64,000 bases of DNA from Janthinobacterium sp. 61. GTDB lineage: Bacteria; Pseudomonadota; Gammaproteobacteria; Burkholderiales; Burkholderiaceae_D. This document shows, piece after piece, positions 1 to 8,674 of this stretch. The DNA lies in the NCBI RefSeq assembly GCF_002846335.1, contig NZ_PJMQ01000001.1, forward strand, positions 4,836,001 to 4,900,000, written 5' to 3'. The position numbers and the translations under genes are program-made. The stretch's first letter is position 1. Every line of letters begins with the position of its first letter. The notes beneath the pieces are model-generated. The model made no database searches, had not been told where the DNA came from, and saw nothing but the letters and a program-made list of their open reading frames with translations.

Positions 1-48
1 TCGCTGGAGCAGGGAGCCGGAAACGGTTATACTGCCCGGCTGTTCTTG

Positions 49-76
49 CCTGTCAAATTCAATTTGACGGGTTTTT
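49..76 (+). terminator. Hairpin with T-run upstream of rpsD
   Basis: The arms CCTGTCAAATT and AATTTGACGGG face each other across almost no loop, and five T follow. It probably ends or attenuates transcription from the ribosomal genes that should lie upstream (rpsK in the usual alpha-operon order). The remaining bases up to the rpsD start hold no gene that I can see. Confidence 0.6.
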
Positions 77-185
77 CGTTTTCAGCCACCGTCTGATTGA
101 AACCAAATCAGACTAGCGCCTAACCGCATCAGTGTGTTTCATCATGCATGTGGCTGGGGCGTTATCATTAAAAAAAGGAAGTATC

Positions 186-809
186 GTGGCACGTTATATC
201 GGACCTAAAGCAAAACTCTCCCGCCGTGAAGGTACTGACCTGTTCCTGAAGAGCGCACGTCGCTCGCTGGACAGCAAGTGCAAACTGGATGTCAAACCAG
301 GCCAGCACGGTGTCAAATCCGGCGCCCGCACCTCGGACTACGGTAACCAACTGCGCGAAAAGCAAAAAGTCAAGCGCATGTACGGCGTGCTGGAACGTCA
401 ATTCCGCCGCTACTTCGCTGAAGCAGACCGTCGTAAAGGCAACACCGGCGAAACGCTGTTGAAGTTGCTGGAAACGCGTCTGGACAACGTTTGCTACCGC
501 ATGGGCTTTGGCTCGACCCGCGCTGAAGCGCGTCAATTGGTCAGCCACAAAGCGTTCACCGTGAACGGTATCGTTGTCAACATCGCTTCGTACGCTGTCA
601 AAGTTGGCGACATCGTTGCTGTTCGTGAAAAATCGAAAAAGCAAGTGCGTATCGTTGAAGCACTGTCGCTGGCTGAACAAGTCGGCATGCCTAGCTGGGT
701 TTCGGTTGATGCCAAGAAAATGGAAGGTACCTTCAAGTCCCTGCCAGAGCGTAACGAAATCGCTAACGACGTCAACGAATCGCTGATCGTCGAGCTGTAC
801 TCGCGTTAA
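186..809 (+). CDS. rpsD: 30S ribosomal protein S4
   Basis: Primary 16S rRNA-binding protein that nucleates assembly of the small subunit body; in enterobacteria S4 is also the translational repressor of the alpha operon. The GTG at 186 is chosen because the product then begins [16 protein letters not shown], the normal S4 N-terminus, and AAAAGGAAG lies just upstream. The in-frame ATG codons from 132 would add a non-conserved leader. The product is 207 residues, the usual length, with the S4 RNA-binding fold in the second half (around [20 protein letters not shown]). rpoA and rplQ follow in the standard order. Confidence 0.97.
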   Translation: MARYIGPKAKLSRREGTDLFLKSARRSLDSKCKLDVKPGQHGVKSGARTSDYGNQLREKQKVKRMYGVLERQFRRYFAEADRRKGNTGETLLKLLETRLDNVCYRMGFGSTRAEARQLVSHKAFTVNGIVVNIASYAVKVGDIVAVREKSKKQVRIVEALSLAEQVGMPSWVSVDAKKMEGTFKSLPERNEIANDVNESLIVELYSR

Positions 810-828
810 TAGTAGTTAGCACCATCAC

Positions 829-854
829 CGCCCACTCGATCGAGTGGGCGTTTT
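829..854 (+). terminator. Perfect palindrome between rpsD and rpoA
   Basis: A 22-base perfect palindrome (CGCCCACTCGA and its complement, 829-850) is followed by TTTT. It has the form of an intrinsic terminator or attenuator, yet it lies inside the alpha operon, so it probably tunes the ratio of S4 to RNA polymerase alpha or protects mRNA ends. Function is inferred. Confidence 0.65.
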
Positions 855-911
855 ACTAATGCCATCAGCCTTATCGGTGTAATGAGCCGAGGGTATTGAA
901 AAGGACATTTC

Positions 912-1889
912 ATGCAAAACAGTTTGTTGAAGCCACGTATTATCGATGTTGAAGCTCTCGGTGCCGGTCACGCCAAAGTCGTGATGGAGCCGTTCGAGCG
1001 CGGCTATGGCCACACATTGGGTAACGCGTTGCGCCGCGTTCTGCTGTCGTCGATGGTAGGCTATGCGCCAACCGAAGTGACGATCGCTGGCGTCGTCCAC
1101 GAATATTCCTCCCTCGATGGCGTGCAAGAAGACGTCGTCGATCTGTTGCTGAACTTGAAGGGTGTGGTTTTCAAAGTCCACAACCGCGATTCGGTAACCC
1201 TGACCCTGAAAAAAGAAGGCGAAGGCGCGATCCTGGCCTCCGACATCGACCTGCCGCATGACGTCGAACTGATCAACCCTGACCACGTGATCGCCCACCT
1301 GACCGCCGGTGGCAAGCTGGACATGCAGATCAAGGTTGAAAAAGGCCGTGGCTACGTTCCTGGTAACGTGCGTCGCCTGTCGGAAGACACGAACAAGACC
1401 ATCGGTCGCATCATCCTGGACGCGTCGTTCTCGCCAGTGCGCCGTGTATCGTACTTCGTTGAATCGGCCCGCGTTGAACAGCGTACCGACCTGGACAAGC
1501 TGATCATCAACATCGAAACCAACGGCGTGATCTCGCCGGAAGAAGCGATCCGCCAGTCGGCCCGCGTTCTGGTGGACCAGTTGAATGTTTTCGCTGCCCT
1601 GGAAGGCACGGAAGCTGCCGCCGAAGCGCCATCGCGCGCTCCGCTGGTCGATCCTATCCTGTTGCGTCCAGTCGACGACCTGGAGTTGACCGTGCGTTCG
1701 GCGAACTGCCTGAAAGCGGAAAACATCTACTACATCGGCGACCTGATCCAACGTTCGGAAAACGAACTGCTGAAAACGCCAAATCTGGGCCGCAAGTCCC
1801 TGAACGAAATCAAGGAAGTGCTGGCATCGCGCGGCTTGACCTTGGGCATGAAGCTGGAAAACTGGCCGCCTGCAGGCCTGGAAAAGTAA
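912..1889 (+). CDS. rpoA: RNA polymerase alpha subunit
   Basis: Alpha subunit of RNA polymerase; the dimer seeds core assembly and its C-terminal domain contacts UP elements and activators. The 325 residues match the family. The N-terminal dimerisation domain covers about 1-230 ([20 protein letters not shown] is the typical core). After an Ala-rich linker near residue 240 comes the alpha-CTD, with [17 protein letters not shown] and [12 protein letters not shown]. The ATG has AAAAGGACATTTC upstream. Hairpins flank the gene on both sides. Confidence 0.98.
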   Translation: MQNSLLKPRIIDVEALGAGHAKVVMEPFERGYGHTLGNALRRVLLSSMVGYAPTEVTIAGVVHEYSSLDGVQEDVVDLLLNLKGVVFKVHNRDSVTLTLKKEGEGAILASDIDLPHDVELINPDHVIAHLTAGGKLDMQIKVEKGRGYVPGNVRRLSEDTNKTIGRIILDASFSPVRRVSYFVESARVEQRTDLDKLIINIETNGVISPEEAIRQSARVLVDQLNVFAALEGTEAAAEAPSRAPLVDPILLRPVDDLELTVRSANCLKAENIYYIGDLIQRSENELLKTPNLGRKSLNEIKEVLASRGLTLGMKLENWPPAGLEK

Positions 1890-1908
1890 TTCGTAGTTGT
1901 AGCAAACT

Positions 1909-1940
1909 GCCTGGGACAGGTGTCCCAGGCTTTTATTTTT
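1909..1940 (+). terminator. Terminator-like hairpin after rpoA
   Basis: Arms GCCTGGGACA and TGTCCCAGGC (1909-1930) with a very short loop are followed by TTTTATTTTT. A classical intrinsic terminator form, but rplQ lies downstream, so read-through or a separate rplQ promoter is needed. Confidence 0.75.
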
Positions 1941-2023
1941 GAAGTAACAAACCGGCCCGCGATGTTGCACTAGCTTCATCGATCGAAGAGCTGGAATTTA
2001 AACACTCACCGAAAGGATTTATC

Positions 2024-2416
2024 ATGCGTCACGGTCACGGCCTCCGTAAACTGAATCGTACCTCGTCCCACCGTCTGGCAATGCTGCGCAACATGACAGT
2101 ATCGCTGCTGCGTCACGAAGCGATCAAAACCACCCTGCCAAAAGCAAAAGAACTGCGCCGCGTTGTCGAGCCAATTCTGACCCTGGGCAAAACTGACTGC
2201 CTGGCAAACAAGCGTCTGGCTTTCAACCGCCTGCGCGATCGTGAAATGGTCTTGAAGCTGTTCGCTGAACTGGGCCCACGTTACGCCAACCGTAACGGCG
2301 GCTATGTGCGTATCCTGAAAATGGGTTTCCGCGTCGGCGATAACGCTCCTATGGCGTTCGTTGAACTGATGGATCGTCCAGATACGACCGAAGCAGTTGA
2401 AATCGCTGGCGAGTAA
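2024..2416 (+). CDS. rplQ: 50S ribosomal protein L17
   Basis: Large-subunit protein near the peptide exit tunnel. The 130-residue product starts [17 protein letters not shown], the diagnostic L17 N-terminus, and ends in the acidic tail seen in betaproteobacteria. CGAAAGGATTTATC precedes the ATG and supplies a Shine-Dalgarno site. Last gene of the alpha operon, closed by the hairpin at 2438. Confidence 0.98.
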   Translation: MRHGHGLRKLNRTSSHRLAMLRNMTVSLLRHEAIKTTLPKAKELRRVVEPILTLGKTDCLANKRLAFNRLRDREMVLKLFAELGPRYANRNGGYVRILKMGFRVGDNAPMAFVELMDRPDTTEAVEIAGE

Positions 2417-2437
2417 TCCCAGTAATTGCATCTAAGA

Positions 2438-2464
2438 AAGCCAGGCCTAGCCTGGCTTTTTTGT
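2438..2464 (+). terminator. Intrinsic terminator of the alpha operon
   Basis: AAGCCAGGC, loop CTA and GCCTGGCTT (2438-2458), followed by a run of T. This is the natural end of the ribosomal transcript. Confidence 0.85.
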
Positions 2465-2574
2465 TTTCTGCTGCAGCTATCCTTTCAGCGGTGTACTATT
2501 CTCCTTTCGCGCCGGCCCGGCACATGCGCTGCCTGCTCCGCGCGTCCTCTGTCGAATGGTTGAAAAGGTAGTTC

Positions 2575-4521
2575 ATGTCCCGTTTCCCCTCCAGCGCCAC
2601 TGCGGGCGCCGCGCCGCGCCATCCTTTCCTCACCTGGTTTGCGGCCTGCCTCTTCCTGTTGATCGCCGTTTTTGGCGCCGGCCATGCCCGTGCCGACGAT
2701 GAGTTCCTTGATCCCGAGCTGGCTTTCAAATTTTCCGCCCGCATGCAGGACCCGGCCACCATCGCCGTCACCTATGTGATTGCCGATGGTTACTATATGT
2801 ACCACGAGCGCTTCAAGTTCGACGCCGTGGGCGCCAAGCTGGGCACGCCCGTGTATCCGGCCGGCAAGGTCAAGTTTGACGACACTTTCCAGAAGAACGT
2901 GGAAACGTTCCGCAAGACACTCACCATCACCATTCCTGTCGAGGCGGCTGGTGCGTTTACCCTGAAGGCGACGGGACAGGGCTGTTCCGACAAGGGATTG
3001 TGCTATGCGCCGCAGGATGCTGCGGCCCAGCTGGTGGGTGGTGGCGGCGGCCAGAGCATGGCGCCCGGTGGCGTGGCATCGAAGTTCGCCTTGCCGGCCG
3101 CGCCGGCAGCCGACACGGCGGCCGTCAACGGCCCGCAGGCGCAAGCGTCGCCTGGCGTATCAGTGATAAGCATCGCCACCCCCGATATCACGGCCACGCC
3201 CGACCCGGTGGCGGTGGCTCCCGTGGCGGCAAACCCGGCGCCGGCGCAGAACGAGCTGGGCAAGATCGAATCGGCGCTGAAGGGAGGCAAGCTGCTGGTC
3301 ATCGTGCCCCTGTTCATGTTGCTGGGCCTGGGGCTGGCGTTCACCCCGTGCGTGCTGCCGATGGTGCCGATCTTGTCGTCGATCATCATCGGCGATGGTG
3401 CCAAGGTCAGCCGCTCACGTGGCTTGCTGTTGTCGCTGACATACGCGCTGGGCATGGCCATCGTCTACACGGCGCTGGGCGTGGCAGCCGGCTTGGCGGG
3501 CGAAGGCCTCGCGGCCAAGCTGCAAAATCCGTGGGTGCTTGGCGTTTTCGCCTTGCTGATGGCGGGTCTGGCGCTGTCGATGTTCGGCTTGTATGAATTG
3601 CAAGTGCCAGCTTTCCTGCAGGGCAAGCTGACATCCGTGTCGAACCAGCAGTCCTCGGGCCGCCTGGCGGGCGTATTTGTCATGGGCGCCATTTCCGCCC
3701 TAATCGTGGGGCCATGCGTGGCCGCGCCGCTGGCCGGCGCCTTGCTGTACATCAGCCAGACGCGCGACGTCGTCATCGGCGGCGGCGCCCTGTTCGCCAT
3801 GGCCGTGGGCATGAGCGTGCCTTTGCTGTTGGTGGGTATTTCGGCCGGCACCTTGCTGCCCCGTGCCGGAGCCTGGATGGATGCCGTCAAGCGCTTCTTT
3901 GGTGTGCTGCAATTGGGCGTGGCCTGGTGGCTGGTCTCGCCCGTGCTACCGGGTGCCGTGCAGATGCTGGGCTGGACGGTGCTGTTCGTCGGTTACGGCA
4001 TGTATCTGCTGGTGGGCAAGAGCGGTGCGAAGAACGCCTGGGTAGCCAAGGCCTTCGGCCTGGTGTTTGCCGTGTTGGGCGTGCTGCAACTGGTCGGCGT
4101 GGCCAGCGGTGGGCGCGACCCGCTGGCGCCGTTGGCCCACCTGGGCGGCGGACAGGTACATGCGCAGCCGTTTACGCGCGTGAAAACCGTGGCGCAGCTC
4201 GACGCGGCGCTGGCGCAGCTCAATGGCAAGCCAGCCTTGCTGGATTTTTATGCGGACTGGTGCGTGTCCTGCATTGAAATGGAAAAGCTGACCTTTGTCG
4301 ACCCTGCCGTGCGCGAGAAGATGGGACAAGCCGTGCTGCTGCAAGTGGACGTAACGGCCAATGACGCCGACGACAAGGCCATGCTGAAGCGTTTCCAGTT
4401 GTTCGGCCCACCGGGGATCATCATGTTCAACCAGCAGGGGCAGGAAATCGCCCAGTCGCGCGTGATCGGTTTCCAAAATGCATCGACGTTCCTGACTTCC
4501 CTGCGCAAGCTCGAGGAGTAG
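2575..4521 (+). CDS. dsbD: Thiol:disulfide interchange protein DsbD
   Basis: Carries electrons from cytoplasmic thioredoxin across the inner membrane to periplasmic DsbC, DsbG and the cytochrome c thiol pathway. All three cysteine pairs are present: N-terminal periplasmic domain (C about 137 and 143, GCSDKGLC), membrane domain (TPCVLPMVP near 258 and GPCVAAP near 381), and C-terminal thioredoxin-like domain with WCVSC at 562-566. A signal peptide ends at HARA. The 648-residue length is slightly above the E. coli enzyme because of an Ala/Pro-rich linker near 170-220. The stop codon is the first triplet of a REP-like repeat. It fits functionally with the cytochrome c assembly genes at 14.8-18.1 kb. 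Confidence 0.96.
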   Translation: MSRFPSSATAGAAPRHPFLTWFAACLFLLIAVFGAGHARADDEFLDPELAFKFSARMQDPATIAVTYVIADGYYMYHERFKFDAVGAKLGTPVYPAGKVKFDDTFQKNVETFRKTLTITIPVEAAGAFTLKATGQGCSDKGLCYAPQDAAAQLVGGGGGQSMAPGGVASKFALPAAPAADTAAVNGPQAQASPGVSVISIATPDITATPDPVAVAPVAANPAPAQNELGKIESALKGGKLLVIVPLFMLLGLGLAFTPCVLPMVPILSSIIIGDGAKVSRSRGLLLSLTYALGMAIVYTALGVAAGLAGEGLAAKLQNPWVLGVFALLMAGLALSMFGLYELQVPAFLQGKLTSVSNQQSSGRLAGVFVMGAISALIVGPCVAAPLAGALLYISQTRDVVIGGGALFAMAVGMSVPLLLVGISAGTLLPRAGAWMDAVKRFFGVLQLGVAWWLVSPVLPGAVQMLGWTVLFVGYGMYLLVGKSGAKNAWVAKAFGLVFAVLGVLQLVGVASGGRDPLAPLAHLGGGQVHAQPFTRVKTVAQLDAALAQLNGKPALLDFYADWCVSCIEMEKLTFVDPAVREKMGQAVLLQVDVTANDADDKAMLKRFQLFGPPGIIMFNQQGQEIAQSRVIGFQNASTFLTSLRKLEE

Positions 4522-4609
4522 GTCGGGTTAGCCCGTCAGGGCGTAACCCGACACCACCGTACACGCCAACAAAGTTGTCGGATTACGGTCCTGCGGACCT
4601 AATCCTACT
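4519..4609. repeat. REP-like palindromic element, copy 1
   Basis: Starts TAGGTCGGGTTAGC, then GCGTAACCCGACACCACC, then GCCAACAA and GTTGTCGGAT, ending in a degenerate CTAATCC..CTAC. Its two halves form nested hairpins (GTCGGGTTA with TAACCCGAC). It fills the whole gap between dsbD and the convergent spy-like gene, and its first TAG is the dsbD stop codon. A second copy with the same order of blocks lies at 31110-31205. Confidence 0.85.
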
Positions 4610-5142
4610 TACCCAGCTTTGGGATGCTCCTGCATGCCGCGGTGGCCACCACGATGGCCGCCATGCTTGCCGCCAGGCACGCTGTCATCAAATACTTTCT
4701 TTTGCTCCGGCGTCAGTACGGCATAGAAGGTTTTCAGCGAGGCCAAACGGCTTTCCTGGCCAGCGATGCGTTCCTTCGACATGGCAATCCATTGCTCCAT
4801 ACGTTCCGGCGCCGACAGCTTGGCCATCGCTTCGTGCCTGGCCTTCCAGTCGCCCATCGGCTTCTTCGGCGCGTTGGCGGCCGTGAAGGCGGTCCAGGCC
4901 GGTTCCTGTGCGGCTGTCAGTTTCAGCTTGTCGTGCAGACGGGCCTGGTATTTGGCCATGCGTTCGGCGGGATTGCCACCACGGTGCTGGCCGCGCTGGC
5001 CGTCATGTTGCATCTTGGTACTGGCGGCAGGCGCACTGGCCGCCGCTTCCTGGGCGTGGACGGTCAGCGATGCCGCACCCATGCCGAGTACGCTCATGGC
5101 GATGATCAAGTTCTTGCGCAAGGTTGTCATTGAGGCGTTCAT
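4609..5142 (-). CDS. Spy/CpxP-like LTXXQ-motif periplasmic protein
   Basis: Likely small periplasmic chaperone or stress sensor of the Spy/CpxP kind. The start at 5142 is preceded by AAAGGAATCCAG and gives a signal peptide ending VHAQ. Mature residues carry two LTXXQ-type motifs, LTAAQEPAW and LTPEQKKVF, the hallmark of the family. The C-terminus is rich in His and Gly (GGKHGGHRGGHRGMQEH), suggesting metal binding. The product is 177 residues. It is transcribed divergently from an OmpR-type regulator, with 187 bases between the starts, so the two probably share a regulatory region. In E. coli spy is a target of BaeSR and CpxAR. A divergent neighbour of an efflux-linked two-component system fits that role. 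Confidence 0.8.
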   Translation of the reverse strand: MNASMTTLRKNLIIAMSVLGMGAASLTVHAQEAAASAPAASTKMQHDGQRGQHRGGNPAERMAKYQARLHDKLKLTAAQEPAWTAFTAANAPKKPMGDWKARHEAMAKLSAPERMEQWIAMSKERIAGQESRLASLKTFYAVLTPEQKKVFDDSVPGGKHGGHRGGHRGMQEHPKAG

Positions 5143-5239
5143 CTGGATTCCTTTGTAAAAGATGAGGGATGTACATGTTGCTGCACATGAATCCATGTTG
5201 GACGCGCCATGTTTCCCCGAAGTGTCCGCTGCCAGACAG

Positions 5240-5288
5240 TTTGTATCTATATGTTTCTTCGGGTCTCCTATATACAAGACGATACAAA
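5240..5288. promoter_or_regulatory. Inverted repeat TTTGTATC...GATACAAA in divergent promoter region
   Basis: TTTGTATC at 5240-5247 and its exact complement GATACAAA at 5281-5288 flank 33 bases that contain TATATACAAG. It sits between the spy-like gene and the response regulator gene, so it is a candidate binding site for that regulator. The spacing is long for a single dimer site and may reflect two half-sites or two operators. Confidence 0.4.
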
Positions 5289-5329
5289 TGCGTTGTGCAA
5301 GGGCGGGGGAAGTGGGGATAATTCGTACC

Positions 5330-6058
5330 ATGGAACCCACTTCTACAATTCTCATCGTCGACGATGACCGCGACATCCGCAGTTTGCTGGCGGACTACCT
5401 GGAAACGAACGCCTACCGCACCCTGGGCGCGGCAGATGGCACGGCCATGTGGAAAATCCTCGATGAAACGCGGCCCGACCTGATCGTGCTCGACTTGAAC
5501 CTGCCGGGTGACGACGGCCTGACCTTGTGCCGCAAACTGCGTGCCCAATCGACGGTGCCGGTGATCATGCTGACGGCGCGCAATGAGCCGCTGGACCGCA
5601 TCCTGGGCCTGGAAATGGGTGCCGACGATTATTTGCCGAAACCGTTCGAGCCGCGTGAATTGCTGGCGCGCATACGCAGCGTGCTGCGCCGCAGTCACGC
5701 CATGCCGTCGAATGCCCCGTCCGACAAGGCGCAGCAAATCCGCTTTTCCGGCTGGACCCTGGACTTGACGGCGCGCCACCTGCTCAATCCCACCGGCCTG
5801 GTGATCATGCTGTCGGGCGCCGAGTTCCGCCTGTTGCGCGTGTTCCTGGAACATCCGAACCGCGTGCTCAACCGTGACCAGCTGCTGAACCTGACGCAGG
5901 GGCGCGACGCCGACCCGTTCGACCGCTCCATCGATATCCAGATCAGCCGCTTGCGGCAAAAACTCGGTGAAGATGCCCGTTTGCCGCAAATCATCAAGAC
6001 CGTACGCAACGGCGGCTATGTGCTGGCCGGGCAAGTCAACGTGGAGCCGCACGCGTGA
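5330..6058 (+). CDS. OmpR-family response regulator
   Basis: DNA-binding response regulator. Residues 1-120 form the receiver domain: acidic cluster DDDRD (11-15), phospho-acceptor D55 in VLDLNLPGDDG, conserved Lys in LPKPFEP. The C-terminal winged helix ends DIQISRLRQKLGED. The ATG at 5330 is chosen over the open upstream extension because MEPTSTILIVDDD matches the domain boundary. The 242 residues are typical. The gene overlaps the kinase by four bases (GTGA). With the kinase and the RND genes behind it, it resembles BaeR/RstA-type regulators of efflux and envelope stress. The exact subfamily is not certain. Confidence 0.93.
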   Translation: MEPTSTILIVDDDRDIRSLLADYLETNAYRTLGAADGTAMWKILDETRPDLIVLDLNLPGDDGLTLCRKLRAQSTVPVIMLTARNEPLDRILGLEMGADDYLPKPFEPRELLARIRSVLRRSHAMPSNAPSDKAQQIRFSGWTLDLTARHLLNPTGLVIMLSGAEFRLLRVFLEHPNRVLNRDQLLNLTQGRDADPFDRSIDIQISRLRQKLGEDARLPQIIKTVRNGGYVLAGQVNVEPHA

Positions 6059-7413
6059 AGGCCTTCCTTGGGTCGATGACGGGCCGTGTATTCATGTTTC
6101 TGCTGATCGGCATCGTCGCTTCGGCCGCGCTGACGCAGTGGCTGGCCGTGGGCGAACGCCAGCGTGCCATTGAGCAATACCGCGACTACCACGCCGTCGA
6201 GCGGGCCGAGCAGCTGGTGATGGCGGCCGACGTGGTGCCGCTGGCTTCGCGCGCCGCCTACCTGAAAGTGGCCAACAAGGGCAGCGTGCGCCTGGAACTG
6301 CGTCCCGACACAAAACATGTGCCCGGCGCGCCGACGGAATTTTCCAGCGCCCTGCAAGCCAAGCTGGGCGAGGGCTTCAAGGTCAGCGCGCTGGCCGAAC
6401 GTCCGGCTGCCTGTATCGAGCCGCGCCAGTCGCCGGGCATGTTCGGTGCCAAACCATGGGGCGGTACCTGTGAAAACCTCGACGTGCGCATGCAGGACGG
6501 TCACGTGCTGCGTCTGATGGTCTTGCCGCCACGCCAGCAGCCACCGTTCAATGAACATAACGACTGGATGACCCTGCTGCCTTTCCTGATCAGCATCGCC
6601 ATCCTCGCTTACCTGGTCACGCGCATGACCATGCGTCCGCTCAAACAACTGGCGCAGGCGGCGAAAGACCTGGGCAACGACATCAACCATCCGCCGCTGA
6701 CCCTGTCGGGCGCCAGCGAGATCCGGCAGGCCAGTGCCGCCTTCAATGCCATGCAGGCGCGCATACGCCAGCATATTTCCCAGCGTACACAAATGCTGGC
6801 CGCCATCACGCATGATTTGCAAACGCCGTTGACGCGTTTGCGCCTGCGCCTGGAAAAAGTGGCCGATACAGAGTTGTATGACCGTCTGGTAGGCGACCTG
6901 TCGGCCATGCAGAGCATGGTCAAGGAAGGGCTGGACCTGGCCCGCTCGATGGATAGCACAGAAGCAATGCAGGCGCTCGATCTCGATTCCCTGCTCGACA
7001 GCGTCTGCTCCGACGCGGCCGATGCCGGCCAGAATGTAACCCTGGCCGGGCAGGCCAGCATGGCCTTGATGGCCCGTCCCATCGCCATGCGGCGCTGCCT
7101 GGTGAACTTGATCGACAATGCCGTCAAATATGGCGTGTACGCGCAGGTCACCGTCGAGCGTATCGCCGGCGCGGCGCGCATCCGCATCCGCGACGGCGGG
7201 CCGGGTATTGCGCCAGATCAACTGGCCAAGGTATTCGAACCGTTTTACCGCATCGAGACATCGCGCTCGCGCGAATCGGGCGGAACGGGCCTGGGCCTGA
7301 CCATCGCGCGCAACATCGCCGAGCAGCATGGCGCCACGGTCTTGCTGGCCAATCATGGTGACGGTGGACTGGAAGTCACCCTTATCGTGCCAGAGTATTA
7401 CGCAGGAAAGTGA
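6055..7413 (+). CDS. EnvZ-type sensor histidine kinase
   Basis: Inner-membrane sensor kinase partner of the preceding regulator. TM1 is about 11-30 and TM2 about 172-190, enclosing a 140-residue periplasmic sensor. HAMP follows (190-243), then HisKA with the phospho-accepting H253 in AAITHDLQTPLTRLR, and an ATPase domain with NLIDNAVKYG (N box), DGGPGI and GTGLGL. Two periplasmic cysteines (about 120 and 139) could form a disulfide. The start is a GTG overlapping the regulator stop, which implies translational coupling. The signal it senses cannot be read from the sequence. Confidence 0.93.
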   Translation: MKAFLGSMTGRVFMFLLIGIVASAALTQWLAVGERQRAIEQYRDYHAVERAEQLVMAADVVPLASRAAYLKVANKGSVRLELRPDTKHVPGAPTEFSSALQAKLGEGFKVSALAERPAACIEPRQSPGMFGAKPWGGTCENLDVRMQDGHVLRLMVLPPRQQPPFNEHNDWMTLLPFLISIAILAYLVTRMTMRPLKQLAQAAKDLGNDINHPPLTLSGASEIRQASAAFNAMQARIRQHISQRTQMLAAITHDLQTPLTRLRLRLEKVADTELYDRLVGDLSAMQSMVKEGLDLARSMDSTEAMQALDLDSLLDSVCSDAADAGQNVTLAGQASMALMARPIAMRRCLVNLIDNAVKYGVYAQVTVERIAGAARIRIRDGGPGIAPDQLAKVFEPFYRIETSRSRESGGTGLGLTIARNIAEQHGATVLLANHGDGGLEVTLIVPEYYAGK

Positions 7414-7501
7414 GCATTTCCGTGCGACAATATTGTGCTTTATGCCCCCCTGGCAACTACATTCAACCTGCAGCCCTGCGCTGCAACAGCGTGACAGAAC
7501 A

Positions 7502-8674
7502 ATGAAAAAGACTAGCTTGGCAATCCTCGTGGGTGCAGCCCTGTGTATCGGTGGCGGCATCTGGTATTTCAATCATCAGTCCGGTGTGGCTGCCGGTGGG
7601 CAGGATGGCAAAGGGGGCAAGGGCGCACAGGGACCGACCACCGTGAGCGTGGTTGCGCCGCTGCGCCAGGATGTGCCGATGGTGCTGCAAGCCAATGGCA
7701 GCGTGATGTCCATCAGCAGCGTCGATCTGCATCCACAGACGACCAGTACGATTACCAAGGTGCACATTCGCGAAGGCCAGTTCGTCAAACAGGGCGAGCT
7801 GATGTTCACGCTGGACGCCCGCAGCGAGCACGCGAATGTTGACAAGGCGCAAGCGCAGGTCTTGCGCGACCGCGCCTCGGTGCTGGATCTCGAACGCCAG
7901 CTCAAGCGCAGCCAGGATTTGCTGAGCAAGAACTTCATCGCCCAGGGCGCCGTGGACACCCTGCAAAGCCAGCTGGACGCGGCACGCGGCTTGCTGGCTG
8001 CCGACCAAGCCGCCTTGCGCGCCGCCCAGGTCGATTCCAGCTACACCGTCCTGCGCGCGCCGCAGGGGGGCCGTGTGGGCGCCATCAGTGTCTACGCGGG
8101 CAGCCTGGTGCAGCCGACCACTTCGCTCACAAGCATCACCCAGCTCGACCCGATCGATGTGGTGTTCACTTTGCCGGAAAGTAGCCTGTCGGGCTTGCTG
8201 ACGGCGCAGAAGGCGGGCGAGGTAGCGGTCAAGGCGCTGCTGTCGGACGCGGGTGGCAAGCAGCTGGAAGGCAAACTGAACTTTATCGATAATGCCGTCG
8301 ATCCCGCCACGGGCGTGATCAAGGTCAAGGCCCGCTTCAATAATGGCGGTACCGACTTGTGGCCCGGCCAGTATGTGAATACGCAGCTGACGGTGCGCAC
8401 GCTCAAGGATGCGCTGGTCATCCCGCAAAACGCCATCATCACCAATACCACGGGCGTCTTCGTGTATTCGATGGAGCCAGATAACACCGCCAAGGTGCGC
8501 AAGATTGCGCGCGTGTATGCGTTTGGCCCGAATGCCGTCGTGACCGGATTGACCGGCGATGAAAAAATCATCGTCGATGGCAAGCAGAACCTGCGTCCGG
8601 GCGGCAAGGTGCGCCTGGCGGAAAAACACAAGGCAGCCGATGGCGCCGCCGCACCGCAAGGCAAGCCAGCATGA
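7502..8674 (+). CDS. RND efflux periplasmic adaptor (MdtA-like)
   Basis: Membrane fusion protein linking an RND pump to an outer-membrane channel. The ATG at 7502 gives an N-terminal anchor (SLAILVGAALCIGGGIWYF); the open frame upstream of it has no conserved content. The lipoyl/hairpin core includes VHIREGQFVKQGELMFTLD and a helical hairpin near 110-170, followed by beta-barrel and membrane-proximal segments. The 390 residues fit the family. It overlaps the permease gene by four bases (ATGA). No outer-membrane factor gene is present, so a TolC-type channel must come from elsewhere. Confidence 0.92.
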   Translation: MKKTSLAILVGAALCIGGGIWYFNHQSGVAAGGQDGKGGKGAQGPTTVSVVAPLRQDVPMVLQANGSVMSISSVDLHPQTTSTITKVHIREGQFVKQGELMFTLDARSEHANVDKAQAQVLRDRASVLDLERQLKRSQDLLSKNFIAQGAVDTLQSQLDAARGLLAADQAALRAAQVDSSYTVLRAPQGGRVGAISVYAGSLVQPTTSLTSITQLDPIDVVFTLPESSLSGLLTAQKAGEVAVKALLSDAGGKQLEGKLNFIDNAVDPATGVIKVKARFNNGGTDLWPGQYVNTQLTVRTLKDALVIPQNAIITNTTGVFVYSMEPDNTAKVRKIARVYAFGPNAVVTGLTGDEKIIVDGKQNLRPGGKVRLAEKHKAADGAAAPQGKPA

